Part shown: one piece after another, positions 1 through 8,481 of the stretch | How positions within the stretch are numbered: position 1 is the first letter of the stretch | How the letters are laid out: every line of letters starts with the position of its first letter | Assembly: GCA_964601275.1 (NCBI GenBank) | Contig: CAZRMV010000003.1 | Location: forward strand, 186,001-250,000 | Direction: 5' to 3' | Length of the DNA: 64,000 bases | Origin: JAOZPE01 sp964601275 | GTDB lineage: Bacteria > Krumholzibacteriota > Krumholzibacteriia > JAJRXK01 | Position numbers and translations under genes: made by a program | Notes under the pieces: model-generated | The model's database searches: none | What the model was told of the DNA's origin: nothing | What the model saw: only the letters and a program-made list of their open reading frames with translations

Positions 1-630
1 CTGCGGATGGGGGTGGGCGAGCCGGTGCGACTGGACGGCGCCGGGTTCAGCTGGATCGAGGGAAGGGTTTTGCTGGGAGCAGAATCCTCGGTGGAGGCGG
101 GCCTGTCCGCACTCGGTGCCGGGGGCTTCAGCGCTCGCGGGGCGCGGGTTGGATTGCGGATCGGCCTTGCCGGTCTTGCGCTGAGCGGGTCGGTGCTCCG
201 GGTCGAGAAGTCCGTTGCCGGCGTGGCGCGCACGAGCGGAACCCGCACGGAGTTCTCCTTGGGATTGGTCGCCGGTCCGGTGCGCGGCGGCATGCGGCTC
301 ACCACCCCGTGGCCGTCCCGTGCGATGGTGATGACCCCGGGACGCTTCACCCTGGCCGCCCAGGCGGAGGGCGCAGGGTGGGCGGTGGGATTGGAACGGC
401 GGGACTCTGCCTGGCAGGATGCGGGACATTGGCGGGGAGGGGTGTGGTGGGTTCTCGCTCCCTCGCTCGCCCTGGCCCTGCGGGGTGGGATGGATGGGGG
501 CTTCCTGGTGCTCAGCGCGCGACGGGGTGCGATGGTGCTGACGGTCTCGTTCCCGGTGGCATCGCCGATTCCCCTCGGTCCTTTCCTCGCCCTTCACTGG
601 CAGTCTCCCGAGGGGAAGCTGGCTCCGTGA
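1..630 (+). CDS. C-terminal part of a probable outer-membrane/secreted protein (5' truncated by window edge)
   Basis: The frame is open from the first base, so the true start lies upstream; the first internal ATG is at 7. About 209 residues are visible. They are rich in alternating hydrophobic/small residues and Gly, with short amphipathic stretches ending in aromatic or polar residues, the look of transmembrane beta-strands. No known domain is recognised. The stop overlaps the GTG start of the next gene (GTGA), so the two are probably translationally coupled and may act together at the outer membrane. The assignment as an outer-membrane protein rests on composition and neighbour only. Confidence 0.5.
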   Translation: MRMGVGEPVRLDGAGFSWIEGRVLLGAESSVEAGLSALGAGGFSARGARVGLRIGLAGLALSGSVLRVEKSVAGVARTSGTRTEFSLGLVAGPVRGGMRLTTPWPSRAMVMTPGRFTLAAQAEGAGWAVGLERRDSAWQDAGHWRGGVWWVLAPSLALALRGGMDGGFLVLSARRGAMVLTVSFPVASPIPLGPFLALHWQSPEGKLAP

Positions 631-2207
631 TCCCCGGGGGTCGGCTCTGCCGGTGGGCGCAAACTGTCTTCACCTGTGCGCTCGGGTGGTTCCTTCTTGC
701 ACCCCCGGCGCGGGCGCAGGTTCTCGACGACCCGGCGGCCCAGCTTGCGGCTTGGCGTCGCGAGCCCCTCGATCTACGCCGGGTGGACGCCGCCGAGCTG
801 GCCTTGTTGCCGTGGCTCGACGCGGGTCTGGCCCGGGCCATCGTCGGACTCCGGGAGGCGGGAGGTCTGCACCGGCTCGACGATCTCCTGCTCGTCCCGG
901 GACTCGACCGTGATCGGCTGCGGGCGATCACGCCTTTTGTCCGCCTGGATTCCTCGACGTGGGGGTTGGGTGGGTTTGTCGAGCACTTCAGTCGGTGGAG
1001 CCGGGATGGCTTCTCCCGGCACACCACCCGGTTTCGAGTGCACCGGGGGGCTTTCGGCCTGGCGGGCCAGGCGCCCCGCCCGACCGATCCGACGCCGTGC
1101 CTGGCCGGATGGTGGCGGGGTCGAGAGCTCGTTCTCTTCGTCGGTGATCTGCGGCCACGCCTGGGCTGGCCCCTGTTGCTGGCCGACCCGGCGATCCGCT
1201 CGCGCACCGCGGCGCCTTCCCTGGGCCGGCAGATGACGCTGCGCGGGAGCATCTCCTCCCGTGCGGGAAGCTGGCGGGGGGTGGGGGGCAGCGCCTCGCT
1301 GGCGGGCTTCCGTCTTCTCGCCGCGGCCGGCCGGGTGGACGGTCGGTCCCGCCCCCATTCCTTGATTGCGGTCGAGAGCAGCCATGGCCCCCTGAGGGTG
1401 GGGGCGGCGGTGCTCGACGGCGCGGCGGCTTCGGTCTGGTTGGCAGTGGAGCGTTCCGCGTTGCATGCCCGGATCGAAGGTGGCCGCGAGTTCTCCGGAG
1501 GACAAGGCAGCCGATGGTGTGCCGCCCTGCGGGCCACCGAAGGTGGAAGGTCCTTCGGTCTGGCCCTGACCCTGGCCACTCCCGGCGTCGGGCAGGATCC
1601 CATCACCGGACAACCGCTCGATCGGATCCACCGTGTCCTCCAGGCCGATCTGCGCGTGCACCCCGGGCGCTGGACGCTGACCGCGCTGGCGCGGGCACGG
1701 CGTCGAGGGGTGACCGGCGCGGTGGTGGACGACCTGCGCTGGCAGCTCGAGGGGGCTGGACCGCTGCCCCGCGCCCGCTTGAGGGTGCAGTGGCGCCAGG
1801 ACGAAGCGCCGGCCCGAGGCGCGACCCGGGTGTGGAACCTGTGGCTGCAGGAGCGCCGCGACGGACACCCGGTGGCGCGCAGCCTGCGGCTGCGCCAGGA
1901 GCGCGGGGCATCGACCCGCTCGTTGCTGGTGGCCTTGGCCCTGGAGGGAGGAGATCTCTGGTCGTGGAAGATCCAGCTTGCCGGGTCACGGGGCGACCGC
2001 TCGGCGCCCTGGACCGTGGGGGTGCCCATCGCCGGGGTCAGCCCGTCGTGGCTGGCTCCCCAGGGCGGTGGCGTGCTGTTCACCCTCGAACGCACTGGAT
2101 CCTCCCTGGATCTTGGGGGGTGGGTGCGCCTGCGGGGTGACCGCCGCGGTCCACCTCTTCTGGAGGGAGGCCTGGGGCTGCGCTGGGGTCGTCTCCAACC
2201 GTGGTGA
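627..2207 (+). CDS. Secreted helix-hairpin-helix (ComEA-like) protein with beta-rich C-terminal region
   Basis: The start chosen is GTG 627, overlapping the previous stop as GTGA, because it places a clean signal peptide at the N terminus (hydrophobic core about residues 13-25, cleavage motif ARA before Gln31). The same frame is open further upstream, but that part belongs to the preceding gene's region. Residues about 32-107 form a ComEA-type helix-hairpin-helix unit (LDLRRVDAAELALLPWLD, then a second hairpin ending LVPGLDRDRLRAI). The remaining ~420 residues are Arg/Gly-rich with repeated beta-strand-like segments, consistent with an outer-membrane barrel. HhH units normally contact DNA or serve as protein scaffolds; here the unit would lie in the periplasm. 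Function unknown. Confidence 0.7.
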   Translation: MIPGGRLCRWAQTVFTCALGWFLLAPPARAQVLDDPAAQLAAWRREPLDLRRVDAAELALLPWLDAGLARAIVGLREAGGLHRLDDLLLVPGLDRDRLRAITPFVRLDSSTWGLGGFVEHFSRWSRDGFSRHTTRFRVHRGAFGLAGQAPRPTDPTPCLAGWWRGRELVLFVGDLRPRLGWPLLLADPAIRSRTAAPSLGRQMTLRGSISSRAGSWRGVGGSASLAGFRLLAAAGRVDGRSRPHSLIAVESSHGPLRVGAAVLDGAAASVWLAVERSALHARIEGGREFSGGQGSRWCAALRATEGGRSFGLALTLATPGVGQDPITGQPLDRIHRVLQADLRVHPGRWTLTALARARRRGVTGAVVDDLRWQLEGAGPLPRARLRVQWRQDEAPARGATRVWNLWLQERRDGHPVARSLRLRQERGASTRSLLVALALEGGDLWSWKIQLAGSRGDRSAPWTVGVPIAGVSPSWLAPQGGGVLFTLERTGSSLDLGGWVRLRGDRRGPPLLEGGLGLRWGRLQPW

Positions 2208-2357
2208 TCGCGCGGCGGTTTCCAGACGACCGAGGGAGAGCCGGCGTGAGAGGGCACCGGTCTCACCCGAAGGTGGGGGCTGGTGGGTTGGTGTGATGGT
2301 TGCTTCGTGGAAGAGGTGGAGTCGATCGTGCGCCATCACTCTCCCTCATGAGGAACC

Positions 2358-3947
2358 ATGAGTTCGTCTTCGCCTTCAACCTACTCCCTGCCCAGCGAGC
2401 CCCTGCTCGAAATCCAGACACACGTGGTCGCCCGCGCGCGCGCCAAGCCCATCGTGCGGCGTTGGTTGCTCGAGCTGGAGGCGGTGGGGGAGATCTACGA
2501 CCGCGCGGAGACCCTGGCTCTGGCCCTGCGCAAGCGCCTGGGGAACAGCGCTCTCGAGTCGATGATCGAAGGGTTGCTGACGGTGGCCGCCGACGCGGAG
2601 AGTTCGGGGGTCGCGGCCCTGGCCGGCCTGATCGCGGTGCGGGCCCAAGGTCTGGCCGTGGTCGACATGGTGCACGAGTTCCGCCACCTGCACCGGGTGG
2701 GCGCGCGGGCCCGCTTCCGGCGGGAACACGGGCAGGAGATCCTGGCGGAGGAACAGAAGCTCCTGGACGAGGTCGACGCGGTCGAGAAGGAACTGGTCCA
2801 CCTGATTCCCCGGGATATCGACCCCTTCGCCCTTCCCTCGCCCCTCGATCTCGGCGCGGCCCGGATTCCCCGGAAGGTCTTCGAGATCCTGGCCACCACC
2901 CTCACCACCGAGGGTGAACTCGACGAAGACTCGCTGATGACGTTCATCCGCCTGGCTCGCATGGAGCAGATCGCGGCCGGGCTGAGGGCTTCGGCGGTTG
3001 CCGGGGAGATCAATCCGTACTCGTCCAAGGCGGTGAGTGCGATCATACCCCGGCTGGCCGAGCTCGATGCCCAGATCCGTGACGTGAAGGGATTCCTCGA
3101 TGCCTTGAGCGAACAGAAGGACAGCCGTCTCTTCCACCAGCAGCACCCCGTCTTCCTGGACGTGCTTCAACCGGACGAAGTGACCCGGTTGCGCTCCTAC
3201 TGCGAGGAACGGCCCCGGCTGGCGGTCTTCAACCGCCTGCTCGACGGCATCGAGAACAATCCCATCGCGCCGCGGGAGATGGTCTACTACGTCGACCGTC
3301 TCCTGCGCGTCGGCAACCTGCTCTTCTCCCGGAATCTCCGGCCGGTCCCCATCGACCCGGTTGAAGCGGTCCTCCTGGCGCTCGACCACGTGCACGAGAA
3401 GATGTTGCGCATCCCGGCCGGCCCGATGGTCTCCGCCGAGCTGGAGAAATCGAAGATCGAAGGATTGCAGATCGAAGATGGTGAGATGGTGTTGCCCTTC
3501 GATCTGGCCGCGGCCCGGCGGGTGCACGCCCCTTTGGGCCTGCCGCTTCCCCAGGAAGAGGCAGAGGCACCGGATGCCGCCCTGGGCGACATCAAGGACA
3601 TCATCACCGCCAATCTCAACAACACCAGCGTCCTGCTCGGCTTGCTCAAGAATCCGAAGGTCATCACCAAGCCCGGCGTGGTGGCGTTCATCGCGAACAC
3701 CTGCCGTCTGCCCCGGGTGCTCGAGGTCATTGCCCAGACCAAGAGTCTCCATTCGGGATTCGCCAACAAGGATGTTCCGTTGGCCATCGTGCGTTCCCCG
3801 GTACGCCTGCCGGTGAAGCTGGTGCGCCGCTTCATCCACGTGAAGTACATCCGCCGCGTCGAATTGCGGCGTCTGGCCCACGACAAGACCGGCCTGCGCC
3901 GGGAGATCTACGACGAAATCGTGTCCTACCTGGCCAGTCTGGCCTGA
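2358..3947 (+). CDS. Hypothetical protein, 529 aa, helical, unrecognised
   Basis: Not recognised. It starts at ATG 2358, 150 nt after the HhH gene. The protein has no signal peptide or membrane segment and is strongly helical, with Leu/Ala/Glu-rich amphipathic stretches. A Pro/Glu linker near residue 395 (PLPQEEAEAPDAALGD) separates a long N-terminal region from a ~120-residue C-terminal part resembling alpha-solenoid repeats (LLKNPKVITKPGVVAFI, then a basic tail with VRRFIHVKYIRRVELRR). A cytoplasmic scaffold or regulatory role would fit, but nothing in the neighbourhood fixes a function. Codon use matches neighbouring genes, so it is a real gene. Confidence 0.75.
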   Translation: MSSSSPSTYSLPSEPLLEIQTHVVARARAKPIVRRWLLELEAVGEIYDRAETLALALRKRLGNSALESMIEGLLTVAADAESSGVAALAGLIAVRAQGLAVVDMVHEFRHLHRVGARARFRREHGQEILAEEQKLLDEVDAVEKELVHLIPRDIDPFALPSPLDLGAARIPRKVFEILATTLTTEGELDEDSLMTFIRLARMEQIAAGLRASAVAGEINPYSSKAVSAIIPRLAELDAQIRDVKGFLDALSEQKDSRLFHQQHPVFLDVLQPDEVTRLRSYCEERPRLAVFNRLLDGIENNPIAPREMVYYVDRLLRVGNLLFSRNLRPVPIDPVEAVLLALDHVHEKMLRIPAGPMVSAELEKSKIEGLQIEDGEMVLPFDLAAARRVHAPLGLPLPQEEAEAPDAALGDIKDIITANLNNTSVLLGLLKNPKVITKPGVVAFIANTCRLPRVLEVIAQTKSLHSGFANKDVPLAIVRSPVRLPVKLVRRFIHVKYIRRVELRRLAHDKTGLRREIYDEIVSYLASLA

Positions 3948-4039
3948 AGCGGCCTCCGTTCCGGGTGGGATCGCTTCCAAGCGGGACTCCTGGGTCATGC
4001 CGTCCCTTGGCCGGTTTCCCGAGAATCGGCCTCCCCAAC

Positions 4040-4068
4040 TGGAAATCCCGGGGACGAAGGACTACATT
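4040..4068 (+). promoter_or_regulatory. Possible sigma-70-type promoter for the aminotransferase gene
   Basis: TGGAAA (4040-4045), 17-nt spacer, TACATT (4063-4068). Each hexamer matches the consensus at four of six positions. The predicted start near 4075 gives a ~40-nt leader containing the GGGGAGG ribosome-binding site at 4101-4107. Plausible but weak. Confidence 0.3.
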
Positions 4069-4115
4069 CGGCCCGTTCCTTCCGTTCTGTCCACTTCGAT
4101 GGGGAGGCAGCTGCC

Positions 4116-5288
4116 GTGTCGATGAACCTGGCGAGGCGTATGAGCCGTCTCGGCACCGAGACCGCGTTCGAGGTCCTGGCCCGGGCCAAGGCCCTGGAAG
4201 CCGAGGGAAAGAAGGTCGTGCACCTGGAGATCGGCGAGCCCGATTTCGACACTCCCGGGAATATCGTGGAGGCCGCGGTCTCTGCCCTGCATGCCGGTGC
4301 GACCCACTACGGACCTTCGGCCGGTCTACCCCACGCCCGCGCCGCCTTCGCCGAGTGGTTCTCCAAGGACCGCGGGGTCACGGTCACCCCGGAACAGATC
4401 GTCATCACCCCGGGCGCCAAGCCCATCATCTTCTTCACCATCACCGCCCTGGTCGAAGCGGGAGACGAGGTGATCTATCCCAACCCCGGCTTTCCCATCT
4501 ACGAATCGATGATCGATTTCGCCGGGGCCAAGGCCGTCCCTCTGCCTCTGCGCGAGGAGAACGGTTTCAGCTTTGACCGCGACGAACTGCGCCGTCTGGC
4601 TACCGACAAGACCAAGCTCATCATCTTGAACACCCCGGGCAATCCCACCGGCGGCGTCCTGGGCCTCGAAGACCTGGAAGCGGTGGCCCAGGTGGCCAAA
4701 GAGCACGACTGCTGGGTGCTGAGCGACGAGATCTACTCGAAGATCATCTACGATGGAAGACACCACAGCATGCTCGAGGTCGATGGCATGGACGAGCGCA
4801 CCATTGTCCTCGACGGGCACTCGAAGACCTATGCCATGACCGGCTGGCGCCTCGGCTTCGGGGTGATGCCCGAGTCCCTGGCCCCCTCGATCGCCCGCCT
4901 GCAGACCAACTCGACCTCGTGCACCGCCACCTTCATCCAGGAGGCCGGGATCGAGGCGTTGTTGGGCGACCAGTCGGGTGCGGAGGCGATGGTCCAGGAG
5001 TTCCGCGCCCGTCGCGATCTCGTGGTGGCCCGGTTGAACGAGGTCCCCGGAGTGAGCTGTTTCACGCCGGGCGGAGCGTTCTACGTCTTCCCCAACATCA
5101 GGGAGCTGGGCGTTCCCTGCGACGAGTTTGCCCGCACCCTGCTGGACGAGTACGGGGTGGCCGCCCTGGCCGGGACGTCCTTCGGCGCCTACGGAGACGG
5201 GTACCTGCGCTTCAGCTACGCCAATTCCCGGGAGAACCTCGAGGAAGGCGTTGCCCGATTGAAGGAATACGCCCAGACTCTCCTCTGA
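4116..5288 (+). CDS. Class I/II pyridoxal-phosphate aminotransferase (aspartate aminotransferase-like)
   Basis: A fold-type I PLP aminotransferase of ~390 aa, the normal family length. Family signatures include LEIGEPDFDTP near residue 40, THYGPSAGLP near 65, NTPGNPTGG near 172, and the PLP-lysine motif HSKTYAMTGWRLGF near 233. The subfamily transfers amino groups between Asp, Ala or aromatic amino acids and 2-oxo acids; the exact substrate cannot be read from sequence. GTG 4116 is preceded by GGGGAGG eight nt upstream; ATG 4122 is an alternative. It is followed after 56 nt by purD, with no functional link apparent. Confidence 0.9.
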   Translation: MSMNLARRMSRLGTETAFEVLARAKALEAEGKKVVHLEIGEPDFDTPGNIVEAAVSALHAGATHYGPSAGLPHARAAFAEWFSKDRGVTVTPEQIVITPGAKPIIFFTITALVEAGDEVIYPNPGFPIYESMIDFAGAKAVPLPLREENGFSFDRDELRRLATDKTKLIILNTPGNPTGGVLGLEDLEAVAQVAKEHDCWVLSDEIYSKIIYDGRHHSMLEVDGMDERTIVLDGHSKTYAMTGWRLGFGVMPESLAPSIARLQTNSTSCTATFIQEAGIEALLGDQSGAEAMVQEFRARRDLVVARLNEVPGVSCFTPGGAFYVFPNIRELGVPCDEFARTLLDEYGVAALAGTSFGAYGDGYLRFSYANSRENLEEGVARLKEYAQTLL

Positions 5289-5344
5289 AGGGAATTCGGT
5301 GGGCCCCGGCCGCATCGTGAAGATCCCGGAGGTGGATTGCTGAG

Positions 5345-6604
5345 ATGGGCAAGCGAGTGCTGGTCATCGGCGGCGGCGGGCGCGAGCACGCCCTCGCCTG
5401 GAAACTGAGCGCCTCGCCGCAGGTGGAGGCGGTGATGGCCGCCCCGGGCAATGACGGCATCGCCCAGATCGCGCGCTGCGTGCAGGTGAGCGATGCGGCG
5501 GGGTGGGAGGAACTGGCTCGGGCCGAGGGGGTCGATCTCGTGGTGATCGGTCCGGAGAATCCCCTGGTCGAAGGCGCGGCCGACCGGCTGCGCGCGGCGG
5601 GGCTGGCGGTCTTCGGTCCCTCCGCGGCCGCGGCGCGGCTGGAAGGGGACAAGGCCTTCGCCAAGGAATTCATGGAGTCGGCCGGCATTCCCACCGCCCG
5701 GGCGGAGATCTTCTACGACGCCTCGAAGGCGCTGGCCTGGTTGCGCGAGCACCCCGGGAGGTGGGTCGTGAAGGCGGCGGGGCTGGCCGCGGGCAAGGGG
5801 GTGGTGGTCTGTGACGACGCCGCCCAGGCGGAAGACGCCCTGCAGCGGATCATGGTCGATGGCGCCTTCGGGGCGGCGGGCCACACCGTCCTTCTGGAGG
5901 AGCGCCTGGAGGGTCCTGAACTCTCGGTCTTCGTGGTTCTCGATGGGCAGCGCGCGGCGTGGTTCGCACCCAGCCGCGATCACAAACGACTTCTCGAAGG
6001 CGACCGGGGCCCCAATACCGGGGGTATGGGAGCCTTCACCCCGGTGCCCGATGTGGACGAGGCCCTCATGACGCGGGTGATCGAAGAGATCCTGCTTCCC
6101 ACCCTCGATGAACTGCGCCGGCGCGGCTTGGACTACCGGGGCTTGCTCTACCTGGGATTGATGCTCACCGGCGAAGGTCCCAAGGTACTCGAGTACAACT
6201 GCCGCTTCGGCGATCCGGAGACCCAGGTGGTATTGCCGGCCTATCCCGGCGATCTCTTCGAACTGCTGGACGGCGCGGCCCGCGGACGGCTTCCCGTCGA
6301 GGGCGCATTGCCGCGCAAGGGCGCCGCGGTGGGATTCGTCCTGGCGGCGCCGGGCTATCCGGGCAAGGCCGTCAAGGACATCCCCATCGAAGATCTCGAT
6401 GCGGCCGACGGTCTCTTCTTCCACGCGGGCACCCGCCGGGAGGGCGGGATCTGGCGCACGGCCGGCGGTCGCGTCCTGTGCGCGGTCGGCCAAGGAAAGA
6501 CCCTGGCCGAAGCCCGCCGCCGCGCCCTGGAAGGGGCGGAAAAGGTGCGATTCGAAGGCGCGCAGATCCGGCGCGACATCGCGGTCAGGGAGGCAACGGT
6601 ATGA
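5345..6604 (+). CDS. purD: Phosphoribosylamine-glycine ligase (GAR synthetase)
   Basis: Second step of de novo purine synthesis: 5-phosphoribosylamine plus glycine plus ATP gives GAR. The 419 aa match the family length. The N terminus is the expected MGKRVLVIGGGGREHALAWK, followed by GPENPLVEGAADRLRAAG, the ATP-grasp region with VVKAAGLAAGKGVVVC and LLEERLEGPELSV, and the metal/ATP-binding NCRFGDPETQVVLP near residue 284. Its stop overlaps the purE start (ATGA), so purD-purE-tsaC form one transcription unit. Confidence 0.97.
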   Translation: MGKRVLVIGGGGREHALAWKLSASPQVEAVMAAPGNDGIAQIARCVQVSDAAGWEELARAEGVDLVVIGPENPLVEGAADRLRAAGLAVFGPSAAAARLEGDKAFAKEFMESAGIPTARAEIFYDASKALAWLREHPGRWVVKAAGLAAGKGVVVCDDAAQAEDALQRIMVDGAFGAAGHTVLLEERLEGPELSVFVVLDGQRAAWFAPSRDHKRLLEGDRGPNTGGMGAFTPVPDVDEALMTRVIEEILLPTLDELRRRGLDYRGLLYLGLMLTGEGPKVLEYNCRFGDPETQVVLPAYPGDLFELLDGAARGRLPVEGALPRKGAAVGFVLAAPGYPGKAVKDIPIEDLDAADGLFFHAGTRREGGIWRTAGGRVLCAVGQGKTLAEARRRALEGAEKVRFEGAQIRRDIAVREATV

Positions 6605-7080
6605 GCGTCCAGGAAGGTCGCCGGGTGGCCATCGTCTCGGGCAGTCCCAGCGATGGGGAGATGGTCAAGGCCTGTGAGGAGATCCTCGACTTCTACGGGA
6701 TCACCCACGAGAGCCAGGTTCTCAGTGCGCACCGGCAGCCGCAGATGTTGCGCCAATGGATCGAGGAGGAAGAGGCCAGGGGAGTGCGGCTGTTCATCGC
6801 GATGGCCGGCATGGCGGCGCACCTGCCCGGCGTGGTGGCGTCCCTGACCGCACGGCCGGTACTTGGGGTGCCCCTGCCCGGGGGGCTTCCCGGCGGGGTG
6901 GACGCGCTGTACTCGGTGGTGCAGATGCCGGCGGGAGTTCCGGTGGCGACCTTGGCCGTGGGCAAAGCGGGCGCGCGCAACGCGGCGCACCTGGCGGCGA
7001 GGATCCTCGCCCTGGGCGATGAGGTCCTGGCCGGGAAGGTGGAAGAACACCGGCAATACATGGCGCAGGGGGGGCGGTGA
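6601..7080 (+). CDS. purE: N5-carboxyaminoimidazole ribonucleotide mutase
   Basis: Interconverts N5-CAIR and CAIR in purine synthesis. ATG 6601 overlaps the purD stop by 4 nt; the frame is open upstream, but homology begins here (159 aa, usual size). Class I PurE signatures are the phosphate-binding SGSPSDGEMVKAC near residue 14, VLSAHRQPQML near 40, and AGMAAHLPGVVAS near 69. The partner PurK is not in this window. Its stop overlaps the GTG of tsaC, so translation is coupled through three genes. Confidence 0.95.
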   Translation: MSVQEGRRVAIVSGSPSDGEMVKACEEILDFYGITHESQVLSAHRQPQMLRQWIEEEEARGVRLFIAMAGMAAHLPGVVASLTARPVLGVPLPGGLPGGVDALYSVVQMPAGVPVATLAVGKAGARNAAHLAARILALGDEVLAGKVEEHRQYMAQGGR

Positions 7081-7682
7081 CCGGCCGCGGGAACCCCGCG
7101 GCGATCGAGGCGGCGACGTCGGCGTTGCGCGAGGGCGCAGTGGTTCTGCTGGACACCGACTCGTTGCCCGGTCTGCATGCCCTGGCCCGCCTGGAACGCT
7201 CGGTGAACGCGTTGCGCGAGGTGAAACAGTCGACCACGAAGCGTCCCTTCCTGCTCCTCTTTTCTTCGGTGGACGAGGTCGTGCGCTACGGTCTTCCCCG
7301 TCGTTCCCGGGACCTTCGCACCCTCCGGCGCATCTGGCCCGGCCCGCTCACCGCGTTGCTGACCCCGCAGCCGGAGACCCCCGACTGGTGGTGCGACGGC
7401 GGCCGGGGCCTGGCCGCCCGGGTGCCCGCGTCCCGGCCCTTGCGCGAGCTGATCGCCGCCCTCAAGGCGCCGCTCTTTTCCACGAGCGCGAACCGGGAGG
7501 GAGAGGGGCCGGCCCGCACCCTCCACGAGGCCGCAGCCCGTTTCCCCGGGCTGCCCGCCTTCGAGCTGGGGATGCCCTCGCGGGGAACACCCTCGACCCT
7601 GGTCGATCTGCGGGGCCCGAAGGCGGTCGTCCTGCGGACGGGAGCGTTCGGATGGCCGGAAGATGACACGCCCGCGCCCTGA
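7077..7682 (+). CDS. tsaC: L-threonylcarbamoyladenylate synthase family protein (Sua5/YciO/YrdC)
   Basis: The YrdC-fold enzyme makes threonylcarbamoyl-AMP from Thr, bicarbonate and ATP for t6A37 modification of ANN-decoding tRNAs. The 201 aa equal the short TsaC form, without the extra Sua5 domain. Visible family features are LLDTDSLPGLHAL near residue 24, the basic substrate-binding KQSTTKRPFLLLF near 53, and SANREGEGPARTL near 140. The start GTG 7077 forms a GTGA overlap with purE. YciO-type paralogues share the fold, so the exact subfamily is slightly uncertain. Confidence 0.85.
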   Translation: MTGRGNPAAIEAATSALREGAVVLLDTDSLPGLHALARLERSVNALREVKQSTTKRPFLLLFSSVDEVVRYGLPRRSRDLRTLRRIWPGPLTALLTPQPETPDWWCDGGRGLAARVPASRPLRELIAALKAPLFSTSANREGEGPARTLHEAAARFPGLPAFELGMPSRGTPSTLVDLRGPKAVVLRTGAFGWPEDDTPAP

Positions 7683-7822
7683 GCTTCGTTTCCCACGAAC
7701 GCGGGTTCCCACAGCATCCGGCGATCCCATTGCCAAGGCCGCGGGGCCCGACTTTGGGTGCATCGTCGGACCTCGAGGATTTCGCCCGGCCGCCTTGACT
7801 TCGGGGAGGGGGCCAGGTAGCT

Positions 7823-7851
7823 TTGCCGCGCGATTTCCACAACTGTAGAAA
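7823..7851 (+). promoter_or_regulatory. Putative promoter giving a leaderless phosphatase mRNA
   Basis: TTGCCG (7823-7828), 17-nt spacer, TAGAAA (7846-7851), followed five nt later by ATG 7857. The predicted start coincides with the initiation codon, and there is no Shine-Dalgarno sequence upstream of that ATG. A second candidate, TTGACT (7795-7800) with 17 nt to TAGCTT (7818-7823), lies just upstream and would give a ~27-nt leader. Confidence 0.45.
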
Positions 7852-7856
7852 TCACT

Positions 7857-8342
7857 ATGGCTTTTGTGCTCTTCGTCTGTATCGGCAATAGCTGCCGCAG
7901 CCCCATGGCGGAAGTCCTCGCGCGCCGCCATTGGGACGGTCTCTGCCGTGGGCTCACGGTGGGCTCGGCCGGTCTGGCCGCCCTGGCCGGGGCGCCCGCC
8001 TCGCATCTGGCCCAGGCGGTGGCCGACGAGCAGGGAGGGGACCTCGGCGCCCATCGGACCCGGCGGGTGAGCGCCCGGTTGGTGGAGGCGAGCGACCTCG
8101 TGGTGACCATGACCGGAGCGCAGAAAGCCGAGTTGGTCGGTCGGTTTCCCGAGGCGCGCGAACGGCTCTTCACCCTGGGCGAACTGGCCCGGTCGGGCCG
8201 GGCCGCGCCGCCCGAAGTGGGCGACCCCTGGGGAGAGGACCTCGAGGAGTACCGGCGGGTCTGGGCCCAGATCGACGAGCTGATCGAGGCCGCCGCGCCG
8301 GCGGTGAAGGCGTTCCTGGACGAACGGGGAGCATGCCCCTGA
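7857..8342 (+). CDS. Low-molecular-weight protein-tyrosine-phosphatase-like protein
   Basis: 161 aa, LMW-PTP fold. The phosphate-binding loop C-X5-R-S (CIGNSCRSPMAEVLARR) lies at the N terminus, where the family has it. A C-terminal DPWGEDLEEYRRVW provides the general-acid Asp seen in this family as DP(W/Y). The family includes protein-tyrosine phosphatases acting on exopolysaccharide kinases, protein-arginine phosphatases and arsenate reductases; no kinase neighbour is present to choose between them. No ribosome-binding site precedes the ATG, and the upstream promoter candidate would make the mRNA leaderless. Confidence 0.88.
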   Translation: MAFVLFVCIGNSCRSPMAEVLARRHWDGLCRGLTVGSAGLAALAGAPASHLAQAVADEQGGDLGAHRTRRVSARLVEASDLVVTMTGAQKAELVGRFPEARERLFTLGELARSGRAAPPEVGDPWGEDLEEYRRVWAQIDELIEAAAPAVKAFLDERGACP

Positions 8343-8481
8343 GCGCGAGAACCCCCCACTGCTGGGTCGACCCGCGGTTCAGATGGGGTCCTGTGGCGGA
8401 TGCGAGCCTTCGATCGGGTGGTCCGGCGGCCCCCCATCTTCAACCGCTCCGGTTCCATCGGCCGGAGCAGGAGGCAAGGAC

